Source of the DNA: Anarhynchus alexandrinus
Taxonomy: Eukaryota; Chordata; Aves; Charadriiformes; Charadriidae
Assembly (NCBI GenBank): GCA_008711295.1
Contig: VUYV01000514.1
Span: 310,001 to 374,000, forward strand
Length of the DNA: 64,000 nt
Reading direction: 5' to 3'
Shown: one piece after another, positions 1 through 11,059 of the stretch
Layout of the letters: the number at the start of each line of letters is the position of its first letter
Numbering within the stretch: the first letter of the stretch is position 1
Notes under the pieces: model-generated
Databases searched by the model: none
What the model saw: only the letters and a program-made list of their open reading frames with translations
Told to the model about the DNA's origin: nothing
Position numbers and translations under genes: made by a program

Positions 1-1088
1 ACTTTCATTCTTGATAACCTCAGCACCCTTTTGAACGCAGCATGCTTAGGACAATGTGAAAGGCCACCCCTACAGTTGCCTGGCTAGAAAGAATAGGACC
101 AAGCTATGGCTGAGTGAAATGGCAAAGAAACTGAGAACCTGGACTATCCTAATATTAACAGGGGCAGAGTTTCCGGAGACAGGCAGCCAGATATGAGCTG
201 GGACCACCATAAGAAGAACTGGCTCTGTCTTATAGCAAAGCAGGGTACTGGAGGAAGCAGAGAGGATGACTCAGGAGTGCAGTCCTAATCGAAAGGCCTC
301 ACCAAGGTTCAGTGGAAGGAGAGAATGGACTTGCTGGTTATCCCAAAAGGAACCAGAAAAGAAAGGTAATATTAATAAGTTAAAAGAACATCACAACATA
401 CCAGGTAACATACTGGTATATTTGAAGGGGTTCAGTATCTGGGAGACTATGTTTACAGTCTATTTTTTGTTATCTTGTTTTTTATAAATGTTTCTTAATT
501 TGTACGTGGTGATCTGTTGTTAACCATAGCTCTAAGATTTCCTGACTCTGTGAAAGAGCTGAAGAAGCACAGTGGGCAGGAAATTAAAACTATTATCTTT
601 CCAGGTGCACTTCACTGCAGAATTGCAGTCCAGTTATGGATAGAGATATAAGTAGAGATATAGGTAGATACACACTGGAGAAAACTGAGTGCTGTACACA
701 AAACACAGCTCGTGACAGGACCTCTCCCTACCACTCCCTCTATTTTTCCCATTGCTCCCTGCACAAGCCTACCCCAGCTCCAGCCCCACTGGTATCTTAT
801 GGATGTGACTCATCAGCAACGTAAAAGCATCCCATCAGGCCAACCGCTCTCTCCCACACTGGATCTGAGGTCTCTACTCCCCTGGCAGCTCCCACCCAGT
901 GGTTCCTTTCTCCAAGCCACCTCTCATCTCACCAATCCACTGGCTGGAGAGAGCTTGCAGCTACACATGTCCAGTCAGCCCCAGCTGCTTTGGGGAACAG
1001 GAGCCCTTTAAGTCCAGGAGCACAGGGACGTACAGGCATCCAGTCCAACTGTTGGATGCCCACCTCATCAAGAGGAGTTCTGGAAGTG
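1..1088. other. Unassigned non-coding DNA
   Basis: I see no gene, RNA or recognisable repeat here. Reading frames are short, overlap one another on both strands and resemble no protein I know. A short purine-rich stretch near 640-670 repeats the motif TAGAGATATA. The right edge is set by the LTR that begins at 1089. Confidence 0.6.
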
Positions 1089-1229
1089 TGTGGTGGGTTG
1101 ACCCTGGCTGGACGCCAGGTGCCCACCAAAGTCACTCTATCACTTCCCACCTCAGCTGGACAGGGGAGGGAAAATATAATGAAAGGCTCATGGGTCAAGA
1201 TAAGGACAGGGACATCACTCAGCAGTTAC

Positions 1230-1702
1230 ATTCACGGGCCAAATAGAATTGGGGAAATTAGTTTAATTTATTACCAATCAAAATCAGAGAAGGGTAATGA
1301 GAGATAAACCCAAATCTTAAAATACTTTCCCCCCACCCCTCCCTTCTTCCCAGTGTTAACTTTACTCACGCTTTCTTTACCTCCTCCCCACAGTGGCGCA
1401 GGGGGATGGGGAATGGGGGTAGTGGTCAGTTCGTCACACTTTGTCTCTGCCACTCCTTCCTCCTCNATTCACGGGCCAAATAGAATTGGGGAAATTAGTT
1501 TAATTTATTACCAATCAAAATCAGAGAAGGGTAATGAGATATAAACCCAAATCTTAAAATACTTTCCCCCCACCCCTCCCTTCTTCCCAGTGTTAACTTT
1601 ACTCACGCTTTCTTTACCTCCTCCCCACAGTGGCGCAGGGGGATGGGGAATGGGGGTAGTGGTCAGTTCGTCACACTTTGTCTCTGCCACTCCTTCCTCC
1701 TC
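1230..1702. repeat. 236-bp direct duplication abutting a single N (assembly artefact)
   Basis: Bases 1230-1465 and 1467-1702 match along all 236 positions except one (g at 1303, t at 1540). The two copies sit immediately left and right of the single N at 1466. Both copies are the 3' part of the LTR, including the poly(A)-signal region. A real tandem duplication would not be expected to end exactly at a gap character on both sides. The likeliest explanation is two overlapping contig ends placed side by side without being merged. Confidence 0.9.
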
Positions 1703-1732
1703 AGGGGGAGGACTCCTCACACTCTTCCCTGG

Positions 1733-2150
1733 CTCCAGCATGAGTTCCCTCCCCTGGGAGAGAGTTCTCCAAGGACTTCTCCAGTATGATACCTTCCCAT
1801 AGGCTGCAGTTCATGAACTGCTCCAGTGTGGGTCCCTTCCACAAGGTGCAGTCCTTCAGGAACAGACTGCTCCAGCTTGGGTCCCTCATGGGGTCACATG
1901 TCCTGCCAGCAAACCTGCTCCAGCATGGACTACTCTCTCCATGGGTCCCCAGGTCATGCCAGGACCCTGCTCCAGCATGGGCTTCCCACGAGGTCACAGC
2001 CTCCTTCAGGCACATCTGCCTGCTCTGCCATGGGGTCCTCCATAGGCTGCAGGTGGATATTTGCTCCACCATTAACCACCATGGGCTGCAGGAGAACAGT
2101 CTACCTCACCATGGTCTTCACCACAGGCTGCAGGGGAATCTCTGCTCTGG
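1733..2150 (-). repeat. Imperfect ~46-bp minisatellite inside the LTR
   Basis: The plus-strand core TGCTCCAGCATGG, or a close variant, recurs near 1733, 1779, 1821, 1870, 1918, 1970, 2021 and 2061, giving a spacing of about 40-53 bp. Between the cores there are shared pieces such as GGGTCCCTTCC, GGCTGCAG and GTCCTTCAGG. This makes the middle of the LTR a degenerate tandem array of roughly eight or nine units. The array keeps frames open by chance (1701-2072 minus), which are not evidence for a gene. Confidence 0.75.
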
Positions 2151-2452
2151 CACCTGGAGCACCTCCTCCCCCTCCTTCTCTACTGACCTTGGTGTCTGTA
2201 GAGTTGTTGCTCTCACATATTCTCTCTCCTCTCTCCGGCTGCAGTTGCTGTTTTGCAGCAAATTTTCCCGTTCTTAAATACATTATCACAGAGGCTCTAC
2301 CACCATTGCTGATGGGCTCAGTCTTGGCCAGCGGTGGGTCCATCTTGGAGCCAGCTGGCATTGGCTCTATCGGACATAGGGGAAGCTCCTAGCAGCTTCT
2401 CACAGAAGCCACCCCTGCAGCTACCAAAACCTTGCCACACAAACCCAATACA

Positions 2453-5400
2453 AGTTGCCATCTGAAATGTCACTTCTCCCTCTAATTCAGGTGTGCATCT
2501 GCACCTGAGATAAACCTCTGTATGGAGCAAAGACTCCTTGCCCTCAGTTCCTTGTCCATCAGCAGACACCACACCATCATGCTAGACATGGGCAGCCAAC
2601 CCACTCTGTCCCTTTGAACCATGCAAGAAGCAGAGGCAGAGCTTTATGCAATAGCCAGGCATGTTCCTCACAGCTCAGACACACAATTTCAGCTTCTTGC
2701 CTGCTGGAGAGATTTAAGCCACCATCTCCTTGCAGTATGCACTAGTACAGAGGCTATATGGGGGTCAAGACTGAAAGGCAGAAGTTTGGGGGTGAGTGAG
2801 GAGAGGTAAGAGCAAGCTTGACCCCACTGTGTGGTGTTGGTGGAGAGCAGGGGACGAGAGCGCCAGTCACCACTCTGTGGTTTCTGCCTCTATTTTATCA
2901 GTGACTATTTAATGATTGCAATGAGCACGATTAATGCGAGCACAGTGCCGAGCTGCTCAGCTCTGTCAAGATTAGAGCAGTTCTTACCATCTGGGGAACT
3001 ATAAAGTCAGTCCTGGTGCTTCAGTGCTTCAGTGCCAGGCAACAGGGTTTTCAGACTTACTGTTTCAGAGTTAGACTCCTAAAATTTTGCCAATGTCCCC
3101 TTGAGGGTTTGGGAGGGAGCTGGTCCTTTTCTTCTTATATTTCCCCCAACTTTCCTGATCGTTCTCTGAAGGGCAGTTCAATTCTCTCCACAGAAGATAC
3201 CACTTGAATAGCATTAGCAGACATGTTCTTGTCTCACCATATATTCAAAGGGAACATAGCTCACTTGTGGGTTTTTGGTTAGTTTGTTTGTTCACTTGTT
3301 TTGGCTCAGACATTCTAATGTTTTATGTGACTGATACTTAACTTTTTCTTCCTTACCACATTCCTCTATCTTCTCTGACATTTCCACAGCTGATTACTCA
3401 TATGTAGGTATAAGCCAGATAGTTCAGCAAAAATGCTTGTCGTCATCTGTGTTAAACAACATAATGTCATATTATGACAACCATTAGCTCTCTGACTAGT
3501 TATTTTGCACTGATCGAGTATCCTTATAAGTAAGTGTATGTGAGACAGTACTTAGGTGACTGAAATAGTGCCGTTACTGGTGCCATTCTTTTACTGGGGT
3601 GTGATAATAGGAAAAGAGGGATCCGACAGTTTGTCACATTTTGCATTTCATTTGGCTCATATAATTTGTGCTTGCAGTTCTAAACATCTTGTACACAAAT
3701 CAGATCTGGTGATAGCTCAGTCTCTAGGGATTGATCTCTCTGATATCAAGGCTGGGCTATTATTAGCTAAGTTTCTGAACGTCATTACTAACAAGATAGA
3801 GCACGTACTTGCCTGCTGCATCACAACAGAGATCCCATCTCTCATCCCTTGTTCTTTCCTTTGATAATAGTCCCAGCCTTCGAGCTTCCACAGGTTATAA
3901 TCTGAATCATTTCAGGCCTGAGATTTATGTTCATTTGACTCTGAATATTTTCTTCCTTAGGAAATGCTCCACGTTTCAACTCCTCCAGTCCTTCTGGGAG
4001 ATGATGTGCATCTTACGAGGGTTTCTGAGTTTATGCAGAACATTGTCAACACTGTTTCAGGACAGGAGCCCTGGCATGCTCGGTTCTGAGAGACGTCCAC
4101 TGCTGGCCAGATTTCCATGGTCTTCCTTCATAATAGAGGATTGTCTTCAGAAGCCCTCATTTGCAAACTATATCCTTTTCTTTCCTGTTTGAAAGACAAG
4201 TATAATAGCACTGTCCTGTATAATCTAACTCCCACCGGCAAGAATATAACATAATCATATCTGAAAATGATCTCAAGTCCTAATGCGAGCTTTTGAACAT
4301 GAGGCATGCATTCAGCCAACGTTTCAATTTCAGCCTTCATTACTCCAGTTTCTCAGTGTCTCATGGCCTTTCATATCCTTGCTTCATACCTCTGAAGAAC
4401 AGAACTACTTTTATACCTCATTTGCACCAGCACACAAAAGCACAGACAGAGTAGGAAGTTCCACACAGCAAAACAAATGAGTTGTTGTGATTTGTGATGG
4501 TATTAAATTGGCTAGGACAGGTAACAAGGCCAGTTTCTCTACTGGCTTAATGTCCAGAGAACAGGCTCTCCAGAACCATTGGACATTACCCTGGGCATTA
4601 AGTTATGCTGTAATATTTTCACTACTGTCGCTAAGGCAGCGCAGTGGCAGAAGAACATCTGCGGTTATGACACTTCCCTATGACTGTGTAGGCCACAGCA
4701 CTTTCAAAATATGTTAAACATTGCTTGCCGTGTTCTTTTTGCATGACCTAACTGACCTCTATGTCTAAGTCTCTTTGTCAAGTCAGCTGGAATTAGGTGC
4801 CTGGTCCTTAAAAGTCTACAGGCGTGTGAACTTTGGGAAGCCCAGGCAAGACACCCTAGAGCGAGTAAACTTCCCAAATGGTAAGCCTACATGGCACAAC
4901 TCACCAGGTTGACTAACAAATCAGTCCAGACATAGTCAAAGCATTCTATCCAGGTGGACATGAGCTGAAACCCTCCTAGCCTCCTGCAGGCTTCATTACC
5001 TAACACCAGCACCTAGGCCCCAAACCAGCCTGAAGCAGCTCAAAGACCTGTGGTCTGTGCTTTCCCCAACAAGAGCAGACAGTGCCAGCATCCCCACATG
5101 CTGAGCCTTCACAAGCACTGGCAGGACACGACAGGGCCCTGCCGAAATAGCTAAACTAGTTGTGATATCAAAAGTGGAACAGCTGAATTTGTAAGTCTAG
5201 TACCGGTTACTGATATGCCCTACATCCCTCCACTCACTAATGTCTAATGCTATGAAGATATTCAAAGGACTTCACAGTTCCTAAACCACTGAGACTTCCA
5301 GTCTTCTTGTTACTGTAAGGAGCAATACCTACATTCATGAAAAAATTAGGAATTGATTAAGTTAAGGATGCAGTTCTGTTATATATATACAGGTGTCAAG

Positions 5401-8400
5401 TCCCAGCATTTGAGATACTCTAAATTATACACTGGACCTCCAGTTGCAGATTCAGAAAGAAGGCTATGGGTCTGCTGTGGGACTCAGACATGACAGCTTC
5501 ATACACACAGCTTGGATACCCTGAAGTCTTTCAAAGGGCATTACATTGAGACAGCTGAATCACCCTCCAGATGACCATGGCCAAGAAAGGAAAATGTGTG
5601 TAGCCATTCCAACTCCCAGACTGATGCTCTTTTGGCTGGATCAGCCCTCCCCAAAGGCTTGAGCATACCACCTCCCAAGCCTCTTAGCTTTCTGGATGAT
5701 TCACCTTGGACCATGAGACTGGGAATGAACAACAGATCACGTGATGGAAACGCTTCTGTATATGCAGTCATGGGCATGCCCTCACATGCATGCACTCATG
5801 AGTCGGGGGAGCGGCCCTGCCTCTGGCTGTGCTGGAAGATGATGCCTTTTCTGTAAAGACCCTGGGAGTTTTACCCTGGTTGTGATTGCAATGTCATGTT
5901 TCTCCTCCTCTTCCTTGGTACCTCCTGCCCAAGAAGCTGGTCAGCAGATCAGGCCAACCCGCTGCACCCGCACTAGTCACAACCCAGGAGGGAGACCCTG
6001 GCATTGTGGTGAGTGTATGAGAGACACCAGGCAGAGCAGGAGTGAGTCTCCAGTGTGAGAGACAGGTCTGATCTCACCTACCTCATAAGGTCTTATAGGC
6101 TCATCTTTTTCTGCACAACTTCCTAAACACTGAGAATCTGAGGTTAAAGGTGCAATTTACTAGCAGAAATGCCATTGTAAACCTAAACTTTTTGGTTACT
6201 TTTTCCTAATCATAGAAAAAACATTTTCTTCCAAAAATGGCTTTTAGTTGCAAGTCAAGCATAGTTCAGTCCTGAGCCCAGAGGTCCCACTGCATTCTTG
6301 TCCAGCAAGAACCTGAGAGCCCTTCCCTTCTAACAGTCACAATGCAGATTTATAGAAACTGATCATTTAATTACCAAACTGAAGGTTGATATGGCAACAT
6401 GGTAACAGGAATGGCAGTTGCTGACCATATCCCTCTTTCCCTTGCCATGCTGTTAATTTCTGTAGGCATTATGAATAAGCTCCATAAAAGAAAAATAGGC
6501 ACGGTTATGATACAAACATTTTCCCTTTGTGGCTGTCCATCACTCTTCTCTTCTTGGTACTGCAGGATGGAGAAGAATTTATACCCTGTATTTACATAGC
6601 AATATACTTTATCACTATCACTTATGAAAATATAAAGTGACTGCGCTGATTCATACTGTGCATTTTAGTAGTAACACGGCAATAGAAGTTGCTAGATTGT
6701 CAAGCTGTCTTCAAGAAGAAAATGTCACTTTGGCTGATCGCTTAGCTGCTAAAACAAGTATCAGTTTGAAAGTTGTCATGCCAACATGGAACAGGAGCCT
6801 GGCATCCATAGACGATACTTATGTTTGATAACATTCATTTCAGCTACAGTACCTCCCTGCATGGGGGAAGCGATCTCATTAACATTGACTTTGACTTTCT
6901 CCACCAAATGAATAAATACTTATTCTTTAAGGACGAAATTCACATTACCCTAAGCAGAGACCAAGTAAACAGATTTTCTGTGAGTGACTGTATGTAGAAG
7001 ACAAAAGGGCTGCAATTTTCTTTGCTTTCCTCCCTGCTCCTGATCATAACCTGGACTTAAACATCTTCAGTTTCTGTGCATTACTGCAACAGTGATCACT
7101 TCACAGAAGGAAAATTAGGGAGCTTTTTGAGAGTATTTTACAATATACATCCATACTTGGTAGTCTTTCACACTTCAAGAACTTAGTGATACAAGACAGA
7201 CATGAAGGAATGGCATCTTCTCTACACTCTTGTGAATTAAAAGCTTAATGCTAAGGAGACATGTGGCTTGACAACACTTGTCTTATTTAATGGGAGCAGT
7301 GAGGGTGTAGCAGGCCACACACAGTGTGGACTGGGGAGGACAGGAAGGTTGTGCTTTGACAAGGCAGCTCCCCCAGAACGTAGCTCAAAGCATACTGAGA
7401 AGCCAAATGGGAACTTTTATTTCCCTTGAACACTCTCCCCCAGTAAACATGTACTGCTCTGAAGTACTGCTAGTCAGAAGTCTGGGAGCAAAACAAAGTT
7501 TTGCCAAAAAAATTTGTGGAACTGAAATGATCTCAAAGTTTCAGAAGATCAAAGGCAGACTTGAGGTCACCTGGGAGCCAGCCTATCCGAAAGCTCCATC
7601 AGACAAGCAATACCAGCTCTGGGAACCCACGACTGTAAGATCTACGCCTCTGAGGCAACCAACCATGCCAGGCTTTCCAAAGACTTGTGGAGTTGTAAAG
7701 CCCCTCAAAAGCTCAGTTCTAGCTTGTTCCCATATAGCATCCACCAAAGGAGGACTTAGAGCCTAAAAGCCCTGATACAGGTTCTCAGGGTCCATTATTC
7801 CAGGATAATTATGCCATGCTGGCACCAGAAACTCTGGGGTTTTTTTCCAGGGTATGGTCAGGCTTTGGTGTGGAGCAGAACCTAGAAACGTCAGACCTCC
7901 GCAAGGACTCATTTTTTAGATGATCTTGCAAGAGACACTGGAGCACATCTGCTGAGCACTCGGACCTCAGACTCTACCTAAAACACATCCCCGACAGAAC
8001 CCTATGATTAAATCATCTCCTGTTGTGGGTCTGGGCCGGGGGACAAAGACTCTGTTGCTGCCAGGACAAGGCGCTATGACTCCAGAGCCATCAGCTGGGG
8101 CTCCCAGGCTTGATGTTGCTGAGCCAAGAGCCTGCTGAGTTATCCTCTTCCTCAGCCCACATGCAAATATCTCAGCCTGCAAAGCTCCTTCTGGTGCAGG
8201 TCAGGGATCGCAGCACACAGGCAGCATACATAACACACACACAGAGCCCAGGGAGCTAAGTCAGTGCATAATGAGTTCAATTCACACATACATAAGAGAC
8301 ACAATCAGCAGCCTTTTGAAAACAACAGGCTAATTACGCTGAAGAAACAGAGGAGATTATAGAACAGGAAAGGAACTAAGAAAAAACCACTGTACATACA

Positions 8401-9049
8401 AAATGAAACCACACTTCCAAATAATATTTAACCATCCGAACCTCTTTCTAAAATAAATCTTTCCAGCTCTTGCAGAGACTAAGATCACACTGGGTGTCTT
8501 TCCAAGTTTTTGGGGAATTTCCAGTGCCTACCCTTTATTCTTTTAGATTAAGTTCAACTCAGGACTCGAGAGCATGTGGGCTAAAACCTGGGAGATGCTG
8601 GGCACTTGCATCTCTTTCTGAATAGCCTTTTATCAGCCTATTTAGGTTATCCCAGTTTAACCCTATAGTCCCTTCCAGCAATTCAATGACTCAGATTAAC
8701 TAGACACTTGGCCAGTGTCGAGCTCCAGGCTGAAGGTTGGAGAGAGGCTAGTCCCCAGACAAATGATGCATGGAATTTGTATCTGTGGGTTGCCATGCCG
8801 ACGCCGAGCACGAATTGCTCAAGATTCAGCAGGACTTGGCAGGGACCTTTTTGCTTCCCAGAGACCCACTGACAGGTAACATTACTGAGTTTCTGTTTTA
8901 TTATGTGAAGTCCCATTGAAACGCTCAGTACAAGCATCTAATTCATTTCCATGCGACTTTGCATAGTAAAAAAAGAGAAAGAGGGAGGGAGCGGCAGGGC
9001 AGTGAGGGACCCTCCTGTTCCCAGCACAGTGTGGGATTCACTTGCTGTG
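2453..9049. other. Unassigned non-coding DNA
   Basis: No gene, structural RNA or named repeat was recognised in this 6.6 kb. Composition is ordinary for a bird (moderately AT-rich, few CpGs). The longest frames (102-146 codons, for example 3556-3864 and 7326-7766 plus) have no recognisable domain and no convincing splice-site setting. The stretch around 2890-3010 has TAAT/ATTA-rich motifs and looks non-repetitive, so it is a possible conserved element, but this is only an impression. Confidence 0.5.
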
Positions 9050-9470
9050 TGGGGCAGTTTTATCTTTCCCGTGCGCCTGCGGAACAGTACTGCTCTGAAT
9101 AGGTTCAGGCACTCAAAGGCATCCGAGAATATTTCATAGCTGGTAGCTGCTGACGGTGTGCTCCCAGAGCGCGCGCTGCCTGAGAGCCTGGGGTACTGAG
9201 CCACAATATGGAGGGTGAATACAAAAATGACAGAAAACGCCAGAAGGCCAGCAGCGGGTTGGATGTGGGCGTGCTCAGCTTCCCCTCCGCACAGGCACCG
9301 AATCGGCGCGCGGGACCAAGCTGCACCAGCCCCAGCGCTTGATCCAAAACTCCCAGGCGGGAGACAGAAAGGCCCCCGGAGGGGTTTGTAGCCTTTGGCT
9401 CAGCTCAAACAGTCAGATTCACTCCTCCCACGGGGAACATTTAAAGCGTCCGGTATCCACGTCCTTGATG
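9050..9470. promoter_or_regulatory. CpG-rich patch, possible unmethylated or promoter-like segment
   Basis: CpG dinucleotides are clearly denser here than in the surrounding several kb, with clusters such as GAGCGCGCGCTG (about 9167) and AATCGGCGCGCGGG (about 9300). Downstream the sequence turns AT-rich (9480-9850) and looks non-repetitive. The patch is short for a classic CpG island. No initiator, first exon or strong TATA stands out, and strand cannot be assigned. It could be an alternative promoter, an enhancer, or simply a GC-rich local segment. Confidence 0.3.
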
Positions 9471-11059
9471 GAGCCGGCTGAACAAACTGTTATGAATAAA
9501 TTATGTAAATGGCTTAGCACCCTGCCTTCTGCTCACAAATCATTTAGGAACCCCTCTTCTCCTCCATCAGCCTAACTGTTCTTGAGGAATTTATGCCAAA
9601 GAGTTTCTGTGTCAAATTTCTGCCTTTAGGCTGTTTCCAAACTGCTCGGCTTCCCTCCGCCCCTTCCCCCATCGCTGCTTGTTATTCAGTGGGTGTAAGG
9701 TTCTCCCAAGTCACATGAGACACTGTTTCCTCCTCTCTAACTTTCCTGGCTGGGAAATAATAAATGGCTAAATGGCAGAGACACATTCCCATGTGATGCT
9801 TAGAGATAAATCATTGTGCTAAACCCCACGCTTTGTTTAGGGAGCCCGGGTATTTCAGATGGGGCTCGGGATTCCACTACATGGCACAGCGCCTAACAGT
9901 TAAGGGCTCCAACACTCAGTGTTGCAACACCTAGGTCCTTTTGTTGACTTAATGCCTGTATCTTTGCCCAGAGCAGAATACATTGGATAAGATAAAAACA
10001 ATCCAAATAAACAACGAAGCATTGGCATCATCCACTAGAATAAAGAGCAAAACAAGACAACTCTGCCTACTGAGCTGGGTGTTATGGCTCCTGGCTCGCA
10101 TTTTTTAGCCATGTACAAGACCAAAGCCTGTCTTTTCAAGCCAAAATGAGGGCACTTACTGTTACACATTACTTTAGCCTTATCTAACTGCAGGCTGCCG
10201 CTGGAAGAAGGAATGCAGTGCATTTGTCTCCATCTGGCTTCAGGTTTCTGCCCTCTTCTTCCCACTGAACCTAATGCCTACAGAGGTACTGGGGGAGCGG
10301 ACCCATCTCCCCAGCCCAGGTTAATCCTGTTTCTGTGGGTTACCATTTGGCTGCATCACTGAGGTGCGCTGACTCTGCCCCTCTGCAACCTCAAAACCCA
10401 AGACCAGCCAGGGTTGGTGGGACCAGGGCCAGCGGCCTAAGAGGACAGCAGGACTGAGGAGGGTCAGGGCAGGACTCACTTGCTCTGTGGGGTATAGGGA
10501 GATGCACTGCCTGACCTGGGCACCCACAGGTACGTGGCAAACTTCAGCTACCACCCCTTTCATGATCACACAGGGTCTTCAAAGGTTATCTGCTATCTCT
10601 GCAGTGCAGCAGGGAAGGGCAGGAGACATGGACCTCGCCAGTCCCTACACCTCCCCAGCCCCACCAGGATGCCAGATGATGGGGCCAGGACCAGGGAGGT
10701 GATTAGGACAACTCCTGCCAATGCTTACACCAGTTTCGTCTCCCCTTGCTCTGGACAAGGAGGAGCCAGGACAGAGAGGCGTAGGGGCACCCTTTGTCCA
10801 TGGCCCTCCTTTCCTAGCAATGGCTTTTCGAATGCAAGAAAGTGGGAGTTTACCAACACAAGTGAGTGTACTTAGACTAACCATATGTTTGATTTACACA
10901 TTGATTTATGCATCAACAAGTTTAATATCACACACTGCATCTTCATAGTTGGCATTCATGACAAGTACAGAGATTGTTTATGGTAAATATGTACCAGTCT
11001 GAACTCAGATTTTTTTAAAAAAGCATCCCATTACCATAGAAACAAAGAAAATGGGGATA
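9471..11059. other. Unassigned non-coding DNA
   Basis: Nothing is recognisable as a gene or named repeat. The first 400 bp are AT-rich and appear single-copy. The part around 10270-10830 is GC-richer and carries overlapping open frames on both strands (10487-10884), a pattern typical of composition rather than coding. Confidence 0.5.

Larger units (their letters stand above)
1089..2452 (-). mobile_element. Avian endogenous-retrovirus-type LTR, apparently solo
   Basis: On the plus strand the block opens with TGTGGTGGGTTGACCCTGG and closes with AACCCAATACA, so it has the TG...CA ends of an LTR. I recognise the whole run as an abundant bird interspersed repeat, but cannot give its database name. 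Orientation is inferred as minus: reading from 2452 there is a TATA-like TATTTAAG (2273-2280, about 175 bp in) and later an AATAAA (1267-1272, repeated at 1504-1509). Length is 1364 bp, or about 1127 bp once the duplicated 237 bp at the N is removed. No gag, pol or env frames flank it, so it looks like a solo LTR. The flanks AAGTG (left) and AAGTT (right) could be an imperfect 5-bp target-site duplication. Frames inside it, such as 2101-2361 minus, are incidental. Being a repeat is fairly certain; LTR status and strand are less so. Confidence 0.72.

Noticed and set aside
1701..2361. Minus-strand frames of 123 and 86 codons
   Set aside because: They lie inside the LTR and its minisatellite. 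The translation follows the repeat unit and is not a retroviral protein.
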